Below are positions 25,387 through 33,218 of a DNA stretch of 64,000 nucleotides, piece by piece. The stretch spans positions 1-64,000 of the forward strand of contig NZ_UFQB01000011.1 of assembly GCF_900496965.1 (NCBI RefSeq), written 5' to 3'. A program made the position numbers and the translations under genes. Source of the stretch: Achromobacter agilis (GTDB lineage: Bacteria > Pseudomonadota > Gammaproteobacteria > Burkholderiales > Burkholderiaceae_B). Numbering within the stretch: the stretch's first letter is position 1; each line of letters begins with the position of its first letter. The notes under the pieces are model-generated. The model searched no databases, was not told the DNA's origin, and saw only the letters and a program-made list of their open reading frames with translations.

Positions 25387-26235
25387 TCAGAATGCCGCGC
25401 GCATCGGATAGGTGAACAGGGCGAAGTGCGCGGCGTTCAGGCCCAGGTGCGCGAGCACGGCGGCGGCCAGGCCGCCATGGCGGTAGGCCATGCCGTAGGC
25501 GGCGCCCGCCAGCCCGGCGAGCAGCATCCACTGCCAGCCGCCTGCGTAATGCGCCAGCCCGAACAGGGCGGCCGCCACGCCCAGCGCCGCCCAGGCGCCC
25601 CAGGGGCGGCCGCGCCAGCGCACGCTCAATTGCTGTTGCAGATAGCCGCGGAATAGCGCTTCCTCGGCCAGCGTGACCAGCAGCGCGTTATTGATCAGCC
25701 AGATCGGGCCCGCCGCGGGCCATTTGGGCGCCCAGCCCACAACGCCCAGGGCCAGCGCGAGCCCCAGGCATACCGCAACCGCCGCGGCCCAGGCCAGCGC
25801 CGCCGGTCTCAGCGTGGCGCGCGCGTCCGGACCCGCCATGGGTGGCGCGAGCGCCAGCACCACCCAGAATGCCACCAGCGGTTTGTCCAGGTTCAGGTAC
25901 ATGCCGAAAGGCACGGCGCCGGGGCTGAGCGGCGCCGGGTCGATGACCAAAAGGTTGTGAAAGCCGGGCAGCAGGTGCAGGAAGAGCAGCGCGGCCAGCG
26001 CCAGGAACAGGGCGTGCCCCGCGGCGCGCGCGGTTGGAGGCGACGCGGGCCGGACCAGCGCCGCGGCCAGGACCAGTAGCGCGGGCCAGGCAAGCGCGAT
26101 GGGATCGACGGCCCCGTCGGCCCAGGCCCAGCCGTAGGCGCCAGCCAGCGCAAGCAAGGCCCAGCGCCGCGTCGCGGGCGGCCAGAGCATGGCGGCGGCA
26201 AGAAACAGCAGGGACCAGGCGGGAGGGAAGGGCAC
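25387..26235 (-). CDS. CPBP-family intramembrane metalloprotease
   Basis: A 282-residue, very hydrophobic protein with about eight membrane segments. The CPBP (Abi/Rce1-like) motifs are in the C-terminal half: EEALFRGYL near residue 193, FGLAHYAGG near 228, and HLGLNAAHF near 266, which supply the glutamates and histidines of the putative active site. Members process prenylated or membrane proteins or give immunity to bacteriocins; the substrate here is unknown. It is divergent from the MAPEG gene across a 308-bp repeat-rich gap. Confidence 0.85.
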   Translation of the reverse strand: MPFPPAWSLLFLAAAMLWPPATRRWALLALAGAYGWAWADGAVDPIALAWPALLVLAAALVRPASPPTARAAGHALFLALAALLFLHLLPGFHNLLVIDPAPLSPGAVPFGMYLNLDKPLVAFWVVLALAPPMAGPDARATLRPAALAWAAAVAVCLGLALALGVVGWAPKWPAAGPIWLINNALLVTLAEEALFRGYLQQQLSVRWRGRPWGAWAALGVAAALFGLAHYAGGWQWMLLAGLAGAAYGMAYRHGGLAAAVLAHLGLNAAHFALFTYPMRAAF

Positions 26236-26277
26236 GAGACGGAGGCGGGTAAAGCGGTGAGTGTACGCGGTGGGGGG

Positions 26278-26487
26278 GTGTCAGACACCCGGGCGGGGCG
26301 GCTAAAGCTTGACCGGCGGTTCGTAAGGGTGTCAGACACTGTCCCATCTGCGGGGTGTCAGACACTGTCCCATCTGCGACACCCGCCCCAACGAATCAGC
26401 GTCAGACACTCGCCCCAACGGATCAGTGTCTGACACCCTTACGAGACAATCTTCAATCCGGCGCAGCGCGACCCGGGTGTCTGACAC
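26278..26487. repeat. cluster of six GTGTCWGACAC palindromes with local duplications
   Basis: The 308-bp gap between the CPBP and MAPEG genes holds palindromes at 26278-26288, 26329-26339, 26355-26365, 26399-26409 (one mismatch), 26426-26436 and 26477-26487, with either A or T at the centre. The copies at 26329 and 26355 are part of a 26-bp tandem repeat (24 of 26 identical). Those at 26399 and 26426 are each preceded by CGCCCCAACGRATCAG with a 27-bp period. Apart from these and the MAPEG ribosome site I see nothing else in the gap. Confidence 0.85.
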
Positions 26488-26543
26488 TTCCCTCCAACCT
26501 GCGTTATCGTCCCCCCACGTGTCGCATACCAAGGAGTCGCACA

Positions 26544-26918
26544 ATGAAGACGATCGCGTGGTTGATGCTGGCGGCGGCGTTGCTGCCTTTTGTGTCGACG
26601 ATCATCGCCAAGGCGGGAGGCCGGCAGTACGACAACAACGATCCGCGCGCCTGGCTGGCGCGCCAGGAAGGGTGGCGCGCCCGCGCCAACGCGGCGCAGA
26701 TCAACACCTTCGAGGCGCTGCCGTTCTTCTTTGCGGCGGTGCTGTTCGCGCTGTACAACCAGGCGCCCGCCGCCCACGTGGCTACCCTGATGGCTTGCTG
26801 GCTGGGCGTGCGCCTGGGCTATCTGGCCATGTACCTGGCGGGCTGGGGCGCGCTGCGTTCGCTGGTATGGGCGATCAGCGTGGGCTTCGTGATCGCGATT
26901 CTGTTCGCGGGCGTCTAG
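26544..26918 (+). CDS. MAPEG-family small membrane protein
   Basis: A 124-residue protein with four predicted membrane helices, the size and layout of MAPEG (eicosanoid and glutathione metabolism) proteins. The typical loop RAWLARQEGWRARANAAQINTFEALPFF sits at about residues 33-60 and contains the arginine-rich glutathione-contact and NxxE-like elements. Bacterial members may be glutathione transferases, but activity is unproven. AAGGAG at 26531-26536 supports ATG 26544. It converges on the next gene with 6 bp between stops. Confidence 0.85.
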   Translation: MKTIAWLMLAAALLPFVSTIIAKAGGRQYDNNDPRAWLARQEGWRARANAAQINTFEALPFFFAAVLFALYNQAPAAHVATLMACWLGVRLGYLAMYLAGWGALRSLVWAISVGFVIAILFAGV

Positions 26919-26924
26919 GGCCGC

Positions 26925-27359
26925 TTACTTCCATTCGAATACGGCGCGCGCGGTGGCGCCGTTGCGCACGGTGACTTCGCGTTCCTGCGCCTTGCCGTCA
27001 TAGGTGGCCGACACCTTGTAGTTGCCCGCGGGCAGTTTCACCAGCATGTAGGGGCCTTCGGCGGTGGCCTGCAAGACGGCCTTGCCCTGCGCGTCCTGGA
27101 TCGACACGCCGACGTTGGCGACGTAATCGGCGTTGCCGTTGCGTTGCGCGGCGAAGGTCAGCGCCAGCGGATAATCCTTGGCGGCGGCCTTCATGGCCTC
27201 GGATTCGTCCAGGCCGATGCCGCCGCTGACGTATTCCACGGCGCCCTGGTGCTGTACCGGCGGCAAGCCGGCCTGCACGGTCGACAGGATCCCGGCGAAG
27301 GCCATGCTGCCCACGGCCATCGCGGCGGCCATGGTGCAGCGTTCGATGCGCTTGTTCAT
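26925..27359 (-). CDS. secreted protein with carboxypeptidase-regulatory-like domain
   Basis: A 144-residue protein with a signal peptide (about residues 1-30, cleavage near VQAGLP) and a small beta-sandwich at about 65-144 (VSIQDAQGKAVLQATAEGPYMLVKLPAGNYKVSATYDGK), as in carboxypeptidase regulatory or prealbumin-like domains. It is probably periplasmic. Function is unknown. A good AGGAG precedes the start. The 151 bp upstream, up to the next gene, show no coding sequence. Confidence 0.75.
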   Translation of the reverse strand: MNKRIERCTMAAAMAVGSMAFAGILSTVQAGLPPVQHQGAVEYVSGGIGLDESEAMKAAAKDYPLALTFAAQRNGNADYVANVGVSIQDAQGKAVLQATAEGPYMLVKLPAGNYKVSATYDGKAQEREVTVRNGATARAVFEWK

Positions 27360-27510
27360 GAGGTTCTCCTAGATAGGATGGCCAGCGCCGCTTTACGCCA
27401 GCCGCGGTCGATGTCGCGCCATGAAGGGGCGATAGGGAGTTCGACCTCCGCCGGCGCGGGGAGTTCGCGCCGGCGCGCCCTGGATGCCTACCGATTGTTT
27501 CCGGCGGCGC

Positions 27511-28305
27511 CTATCGCGGACGATCGCCGCCGTCCGCCGTGCGCCAGGAAAACGTCAGCTCGCTTTCACCATTGACCGAGCCGTCGGGCGCGAAACGCCT
27601 TTCATCGAGCTGTCCGGCGCCGCCGTCGCGCAGCGCCAGCACGCTGGAGCTGCGGGTGCCATAGTTCGGACTGACGATGAAGGGGCTGCTCAATAGTCTT
27701 TCCCGATCCAGCGGCAGGCCGGTGGCGGGCAGGTCAGCGTCGTCGGCGGGGACGCGGTCGGCCAGGGCGGCCATCAACGCGGGCAGGTCGGGCTGCGGTC
27801 CGCGGGACAACACGGCGGCGAAGGCAGCCTTGGTGCGCGCCAGTTTGGGCCAGGGCGTGTCCAGCAGGTGGTTGGACAGGGCATAGACCCCGGGCGCGAG
27901 GGCGCGCGGCCCGCCATCGCGGTTGCTGAGATACCAGGCTTGGCGCGTATCGCCCACGATCAGGTTGAAGCCGTTGTAGGCCTGGTCCGCCTCGTGCACG
28001 CGGGCCAGGTAGCCGGCGGGCGTTTCGGCGCTGCGCAAATAGTCTTCCACCAGCGCGCCACGCGACGGCGCGTTGTCGCGGAAACGGCCGGGTTCGCGGA
28101 AATTGGTCACCAGCGCATAGCGTCCCTGCGCGGTTGCGCCCATCCAGGTGCCGCCGGCGCGGCCGTCGCGCCCCGCGTAGATGTCAGGGGCGTCGGGCCA
28201 CTGCGCGGCGGGCAGGGTGGGCCGTTCGTGGAATTCATCGCGATTGGCGGCAATCAGGACGGGGATGCCCGGCAGGGCATGCAGGGCCAGTACGGCAAGA
28301 CACAT
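27511..28305 (-). CDS. NRDE family (TANGO2-like) protein
   Basis: A 264-residue TANGO2/NRDE protein. It begins MCLAVLALHALPGIPVLIAANRDEFHERPT, with Cys2 as the probable N-terminal nucleophile of an Ntn-hydrolase-like fold and the name-giving NRDE motif at about residues 21-24. GRDGRAGGTWMG and NYGTRSSSVL are also conserved. Family members are linked to lipid or haem handling, without an established reaction. It ends up 3 bp from the stop of the FUSC gene on the same strand, so it is probably co-transcribed with it. Confidence 0.9.
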   Translation of the reverse strand: MCLAVLALHALPGIPVLIAANRDEFHERPTLPAAQWPDAPDIYAGRDGRAGGTWMGATAQGRYALVTNFREPGRFRDNAPSRGALVEDYLRSAETPAGYLARVHEADQAYNGFNLIVGDTRQAWYLSNRDGGPRALAPGVYALSNHLLDTPWPKLARTKAAFAAVLSRGPQPDLPALMAALADRVPADDADLPATGLPLDRERLLSSPFIVSPNYGTRSSSVLALRDGGAGQLDERRFAPDGSVNGESELTFSWRTADGGDRPR

Positions 28306-28308
28306 GAT

Positions 28309-30288
28309 TCAGACCTGGTTGGCGGGTTGGTTGGGGGGCACGCGGAGCGACGCGGCGGCGAAATCGGGACCGGCCAACGTCGCGCGCAGGGTTTCGATCT
28401 GGGCGGCCACGTCCTGCAGCGCGGGCGAAGACGTGGCGATGGGGGTGGAGGGCATCGGCGCGCCCTGCGCGACGGCGGTGCTCATGTCGTGCAGGCACGC
28501 GGCCAGTTGCGCCAATTGCGCGGCGGTCGGCGCGGGGCCATCGTCCGGCGCCGACCAGGCGGTGTCGGAAATGGCATTGGCCACGCGCTCCAGCGCCACT
28601 TCGACCGGCCACCACGCCAGCGCGCGGCGGCTGACCAAGCGGGGCTCGGACAGGCCGCGCTGCAACGCGACGCGCAGGTCCGATAGGCGGGCGTAAGCGC
28701 TGGCGCGCAGGTTGTGCCGGCTTGCGGGATCGGCCTGGAACACCGTGTTCAGGTAGGCGGCCAGCGTGTCCATGGCGGTGGCGACGGCGTTATCCAGGTT
28801 GTTGCGTTCGATGCGTATCCAGGGCAGGTATCCGACCAGCAGCACGATGGCCGCCGCCACGCCGACGTCGATCAGCCGCGCCAGCGCGATCGGCCAGCTG
28901 CCGGGCTGCAAGGCGCCGATCAGCAGCATGAGGATGGGCAGCAGGATGGCCGAGAACAGGCCGTAGTTGCGCCGTATGGACCAGGGCAGCAAGGACGCCA
29001 GCGCCGCCACGGTGAGCAGGCTGACGATGCCGTTGCGGTCCAGCGCCAGCACGGTAGCGCTGATCGCCACGCCGATCACGCTGCCCGCGCAGCTTTGCAG
29101 CGCCCGCGCGAAGACCGAGCCGAAGTTGGGCTTGAACACCACCACCACGATGAGCGGCACCCAGTAGGACCGCGGCAGCGACACCGCGTGCGCCACCGCT
29201 TCCGCGGCGATCAGGCACAGGCCCAGCCGGACCAGGTAGCGCACCGTCGTCGGCCCGGGCCGGTAGGTCCGCGCCAGCACGCGCCAGGGCGTACGCGGCC
29301 GCGCCGGCGGCAGATCCGCGAAAGCGGCCGCCTCGCTCAGCTTGCCGCCGTCCAGCAGCGGCTGCGCTTGCGCCAGCGCGTCGGCCAGTTGCGGCATGTC
29401 CGCGCGCCGCAGTGTCGCGATGTCGTCGCGGGGATCCGGCACGGCATCGTTTTCGACGCGGTCGGCCAGCCGGTTCATGACGCGCGCGCAGTCGGTGGGC
29501 AGCACGCGGCCGGCGCGGGCCAGCGCCAAGGCGGCGTTGGTCAGCGGCGTGCAGGCCTGCAGCTGGGCGGCCAGCCGGGCCAGACGGGGCGAAGGGCCGG
29601 CCGCGCGGCCCCGGGCCGCCAGCACCGTGTCGTAGGCGGTGGTCATGGCCGCTTCCATGTCGCGCCGCGCGGCCATGGTGCGCGAGGTGCCGATGGCCGC
29701 GAACATCGCCGCCAGCTTGCGGTAGGCCATGGCCACCGCGGCCCGCTCAGGCGCGATGGGATTGACCACCCAGCCCGACAGCGTCAGGGCCAGGCCGAAC
29801 AGGCCGCCGGCCCCCACCAGCACAGAGGGCAGCCACGGCGGCAGCGAGGACGTCAGGCTCGCGCCCACGATCACGTACACGGCGAACTGCAGCGTGGCCA
29901 CGGCGGCGATGTTGTTGAAGGTGCCCACCAGGCTGGCCGCCAGCACCAGCAGCGTCATGGCGCCGGCGGTCCACAGGCCGTGGCCCGCCATCAGGTTGCC
30001 CAGGAAATAGCCCAGCGCGCCGCCGAATACGGTCGATCCGATGGACAGCGCGCGGTTGCGGTAGGGGCCGCCGTTGTCGCCCGTGATGGCCGGCAGCGCG
30101 CCGAGCGACACCAGCGCGGCCGCCGCGCTTTGGTCCAGCGCCAGGCCGGCGGCCGTGGGCAGTCCGATCGCGAGGGCGGCGCGCAGCGCCACCCAGCGGC
30201 TGACAGGGGACGGTTCCATGTGCGCCAGGCTCATCAGCCAGCGCATGTTGGAGGTGCGCGCACCGCGGCTCATCGATCGGCGGGACAC
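28309..30288 (-). CDS. FUSC-family membrane protein
   Basis: About 659 residues with two hydrophobic blocks (about residues 35-185 and 355-485) and large soluble regions, the FUSC or YccS/YhfK-type layout. RSYWVPLIVVVVFKPNFGSVFARALQ and SIRRNYGLFSAILLPILMLL are characteristic of the second domain. Unlike the protein at 15240 it has no DUF1656, HlyD or outer membrane partner nearby. Substrate and partners are unknown. The start is uncertain: MSRRSMSRGARTSNMRWLMSLAHMEPS offers several in-frame methionines, of which 30288 is the longest. Confidence 0.8.
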   Translation of the reverse strand: MSRRSMSRGARTSNMRWLMSLAHMEPSPVSRWVALRAALAIGLPTAAGLALDQSAAAALVSLGALPAITGDNGGPYRNRALSIGSTVFGGALGYFLGNLMAGHGLWTAGAMTLLVLAASLVGTFNNIAAVATLQFAVYVIVGASLTSSLPPWLPSVLVGAGGLFGLALTLSGWVVNPIAPERAAVAMAYRKLAAMFAAIGTSRTMAARRDMEAAMTTAYDTVLAARGRAAGPSPRLARLAAQLQACTPLTNAALALARAGRVLPTDCARVMNRLADRVENDAVPDPRDDIATLRRADMPQLADALAQAQPLLDGGKLSEAAAFADLPPARPRTPWRVLARTYRPGPTTVRYLVRLGLCLIAAEAVAHAVSLPRSYWVPLIVVVVFKPNFGSVFARALQSCAGSVIGVAISATVLALDRNGIVSLLTVAALASLLPWSIRRNYGLFSAILLPILMLLIGALQPGSWPIALARLIDVGVAAAIVLLVGYLPWIRIERNNLDNAVATAMDTLAAYLNTVFQADPASRHNLRASAYARLSDLRVALQRGLSEPRLVSRRALAWWPVEVALERVANAISDTAWSAPDDGPAPTAAQLAQLAACLHDMSTAVAQGAPMPSTPIATSSPALQDVAAQIETLRATLAGPDFAAASLRVPPNQPANQV

Positions 30289-30302
30289 GGCGGTAACGAA
30301 CC

Positions 30303-30785
30303 CTATGTTTTGATCAGCGGCGCCTCGTCGGGCGCCGCCAGCCGGAAGTAATCCTCCGTGTTCAGGAGGATGGAGGCGTCCAGGCGGCCGGCGTTGAACA
30401 CGATCTCGCCATGGCGCTCGCGGAGGCTGGGATCCACCAGCAGGTGCAATTCGGGGTTGAAGCTGAAGGGCGGAATGGCGCCGATCTCGCAGCCGGTCAG
30501 CTCGCGCGCCAGGTCCTGCGACGCCAGCGACGCCTTTTTGCCGCCCGCCGCGCGGGCGATAGCGTCCAGGTCGGCCTGCTTGTCGGCGGGGAAGACGGCC
30601 AGCACGTTCTTGCGCTGGTTGGAGGATATTTTCACGCGGCAGACCAGCGCCTTCGCGCCTTGGCTGACCTCGGTGCCGCGGATGGCGGCGACTTCGACGG
30701 AGCGGCCGGCGGCGGGGTGTTCGAGCAGGCGGTAGCGGGCCTGGTTCTGGGCAAGCAGGGCTTGCAGGCGTTCAAAGACTTCCAT
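30303..30785 (-). CDS. YbaK/EbsC-family aminoacyl-tRNA deacylase
   Basis: A 160-residue single-domain YbaK/ProX-type protein. These hydrolyse mischarged aminoacyl-tRNAs in trans. Visible are KALVCRVK near residue 45 (containing the conserved lysine), LAVFPADKQADLDAIARAAGGKKASLAS and the glycine-rich GAIPPFSFNPELHLLVDPSL. The specificity is not evident. It lies 14 bp upstream of the FUSC gene on the same strand. Confidence 0.85.
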   Translation of the reverse strand: MEVFERLQALLAQNQARYRLLEHPAAGRSVEVAAIRGTEVSQGAKALVCRVKISSNQRKNVLAVFPADKQADLDAIARAAGGKKASLASQDLARELTGCEIGAIPPFSFNPELHLLVDPSLRERHGEIVFNAGRLDASILLNTEDYFRLAAPDEAPLIKT

Positions 30786-30864
30786 GTCGGGCGCGGGCGT
30801 GGGAGATCGGGCCGGCGCCGGGAGTCGGCACCGTACGCCGCATGATACGCCGGCCGCGGGCTTC

Positions 30865-31581
30865 CTAGATGTCGCCGGTGAAGGCGTAGCCCCATCCCCA
30901 GACGGTACGGATCGGCAGCTCCACGTTCACGTCCTGGGCCTTGCGCCGCAGCCGGCTCACCACGACGTCGGTGCGACGCATGGATTCGCGGCCGCCCTGC
31001 GGGTCCATGGCGGGCGAATCGCCGCGCGGCAGGCGCCTGTCGGCGGTGGCGGTCAGCTTGAGCAGGAACTCGCGTTCTGCCTGGGTCAGCGGCAGCCGCG
31101 TGCCCTGCGGGCTGACGAGCGTCCAGGCGGCGTCGTGGAACTGCCACTTGCCCGCGGATTCCGCGGGGGCAGGCTGGCGGAGGTCGGCCTCGGCGGGCGG
31201 GCGGCGGCCCGCGGCGGGCACCCGCCGCACCAGCGCCTGGAGCGCCGCCGCGATTTCCGGCGTGCCGACGTCGGCCTGGAAGCAGGCATCGGCCCCGCAA
31301 TGCAGGCCCAGGATGCGGTTTTCGGGGGAATCGAAGCTCGAAATGGCGATGATGCCGGCGGTGGTGTCCATGGCCCGCAGCCCGGCGACGGCCATGCAGA
31401 GATCGGAAAGTTCGGCTTCCATCACGATGAGGGGCGTGCGGTGGGCCTGGAACAGGCGGAACAGGCCGTTGGAGTCTTCGCAGGGGCGGGGCGAGAAGCC
31501 CATTCCGGCCAGCGAGCCGCTACGGCGCTTGCGTTGACCGGCATCGGGCGAGAAGACGATCAAGTCGAGTAAGTCATTCAT
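30865..31581 (-). CDS. OmpR-type response regulator with degenerate receiver
   Basis: A 238-residue protein: a receiver-like domain (about residues 1-120) and a clear OmpR/PhoB winged helix (about 145-238; LVSPQGTRLPLTQAEREFLLKL, RTDVVVSRLRRKAQ, IRTVWGWGYAFTG). The receiver looks unable to be phosphorylated. The strand that should end in the phosphoacceptor Asp reads LIVMEAEL, with Glu55 instead. The N-terminal acidic pair is replaced by FSPD, and the conserved lysine after GAD is missing (GADACFQAD). No histidine kinase is nearby. ATG 31581 (MNDLLDLIVF) fits the domain boundary; longer in-frame starts exist. Confidence 0.85.
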   Translation of the reverse strand: MNDLLDLIVFSPDAGQRKRRSGSLAGMGFSPRPCEDSNGLFRLFQAHRTPLIVMEAELSDLCMAVAGLRAMDTTAGIIAISSFDSPENRILGLHCGADACFQADVGTPEIAAALQALVRRVPAAGRRPPAEADLRQPAPAESAGKWQFHDAAWTLVSPQGTRLPLTQAEREFLLKLTATADRRLPRGDSPAMDPQGGRESMRRTDVVVSRLRRKAQDVNVELPIRTVWGWGYAFTGDI

Positions 31582-31611
31582 GAATCGTTGTGATCTGTGC
31601 AGCATAAGCAT

Positions 31612-31624
31612 TTGCATGATGCAA
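31612..31624. promoter_or_regulatory. palindrome upstream of the response regulator
   Basis: TTGCAT-G-ATGCAA is a perfect 13-bp palindrome 30 bp before the regulator start codon and could be its own binding site. The rest of the 152-bp gap shows no other clear signal. Confidence 0.35.
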
Positions 31625-31733
31625 CGGATACCGCGATTTCCCAAACGGCGCACAACGCCATTTTCCGGCCCGAATTCTCGGACATGGCGGCTGGCGCAGG
31701 GACGGGTGCACCGTTATGGTGCGTGGCGGGGCC

Positions 31734-33212
31734 TCAGGGGGCGGCCGCTTCGTTCCACCAGCCGCCGCCCAGCGCCTGCAGCAGCGCCGCGGTGTCGGCG
31801 TAACGCGCCGCGTTCGCCGCGGTGCGCGCGATGCGCGCCTGCAACAACTGCCGCTGGCTGTCCAGCAGGCTCAGGTGGCTGATGCCGCCGGCGCGGTAAC
31901 GGCCCTGCGCGATGCGTTCGGCCTCGTCCGCGCGGCGCCATGCGTCGTCCTGGGCCAGGAAGGCGTCGCCGTCGGTCTGCAGCGCGCGCAAGGCGTCGGC
32001 GACCTGTCGGAAGCCGTCCAGCACGGTCTGGCGGTAGGCGGCGGCTGCGGCCTCGTAAGCGGCTTGCGCGGCGCGTTGGCGGGCGCGCAGCTCGCCGCCA
32101 TGGAACAGCGGCTGCGTCAGCCCCAGGCCGAGGTTCCACACATTCACCCCGTTGGACAGGTCGCCGGCGCGGGTGCGCTGGGAGCCGAAGCTGGCGGTCA
32201 GCGTGAATTGCGGATACAGGTTGGCGGTCGCCACGCCCACGTCGGCCGAGGCCTGGTGCCACAGCGCTTCGGCCGCCAGGACGTCCGGGCGCTGGCGCGT
32301 CAGCGCCGACGGCACGCCGGTGGGCACGTCCGGGGGCAGGGTCAGGTCCGCCAGCCGCAAGGGAGGCTGGCGCAGAGCGGCCGGCGGCTGGCCCAGGTAG
32401 GTCGCCAACTGGTGCGTGACCTGCGCGAGCTGGTTGTCCAGCGGCGGCAGCGTGGCGCGCGTCTGCGCCACCAGCAGCTCCTGGTTGCTCAGGTCGGCCT
32501 GCGACACGCCGCCCGCGGCCAGGCGCTGGCGCACGATGTCCCGCTGCCGGAGCTGGGCCGCGAGCAGTTCGCGCGTGGCTTCCAGGCGTTCGCTCAGGTC
32601 GGCTTGCCGGATGGCGGCCGTGACCACGTTGGCGGCCAGCGACATGCGCGCGGCCTGCAATTCGTGGCGCTGGTAGTTCACCTGGGCGCCCAGTCCTTCC
32701 AGCGCGCGCCGGTTGGCCCCGAACACGTCCAGTGTGTAGGACACGTCGATAGAGGCGTTGTAGAGGGTGAAGGGCGCCGGCTGCTCGACCACGGGCACGC
32801 CGAAGGCCGAGGGATCCACCTTCTGCCGCGCCACCGACAGGTTGCCGTCGGCGGAAGGCAGCAGGCGTCCTCCGGTTTCGGCGTTCAGCGTTTCGCCGGC
32901 CTGGCGCAGGCGGGCGCGCGCCTGCGCCAGCGTCGGGCTGGCCTGCAATGCCTGCCGCACCAGGTCGTCCAGCGCGTCGGAGCGGAACAGCCGCCACCAC
33001 TGGGCGGGGATGTCGGCGCCCGCGACCAGCTGCTGATCGCCGCCGGGCTGCGGCGTCTCTCCGGGCGGAACGTAGGCGTCGACGTCCGGGGACGCCGGGG
33101 TATGGAAATCGGGGCCGACGGCACAGCCCGCAAGCAGCGCGCTCAGGACCAGCGCGGCCAGGCGCCGCGGCGCAGGGGCGAAGGGGTGGGGCGTAGGCAG
33201 GGAGCGGGACAT
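31734..33212 (-). CDS. outer membrane efflux lipoprotein, NodT/OprM family
   Basis: A 492-residue outer membrane factor with a lipoprotein signal (VLSALLAGC, Cys near residue 29), then GPDFHTPASPDV and WWRLFRSDALDDLV, and duplicated TolC-type domains (NLYPQFTLTASFGSQR in the second). It is the last gene of the TetR-HlyD-ABC operon, 6 bp after the permease stop, and supplies its outer membrane duct. Confidence 0.9.
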   Translation of the reverse strand: MSRSLPTPHPFAPAPRRLAALVLSALLAGCAVGPDFHTPASPDVDAYVPPGETPQPGGDQQLVAGADIPAQWWRLFRSDALDDLVRQALQASPTLAQARARLRQAGETLNAETGGRLLPSADGNLSVARQKVDPSAFGVPVVEQPAPFTLYNASIDVSYTLDVFGANRRALEGLGAQVNYQRHELQAARMSLAANVVTAAIRQADLSERLEATRELLAAQLRQRDIVRQRLAAGGVSQADLSNQELLVAQTRATLPPLDNQLAQVTHQLATYLGQPPAALRQPPLRLADLTLPPDVPTGVPSALTRQRPDVLAAEALWHQASADVGVATANLYPQFTLTASFGSQRTRAGDLSNGVNVWNLGLGLTQPLFHGGELRARQRAAQAAYEAAAAAYRQTVLDGFRQVADALRALQTDGDAFLAQDDAWRRADEAERIAQGRYRAGGISHLSLLDSQRQLLQARIARTAANAARYADTAALLQALGGGWWNEAAAP

Positions 33213-33218
33213 GGCGGG

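Noticed and set aside
26278-26487. Possible CRISPR array
   Set aside because: The repeated unit is only 11 bp and palindromic, spacing is irregular, copies occur in both centre variants, and no cas gene is near.
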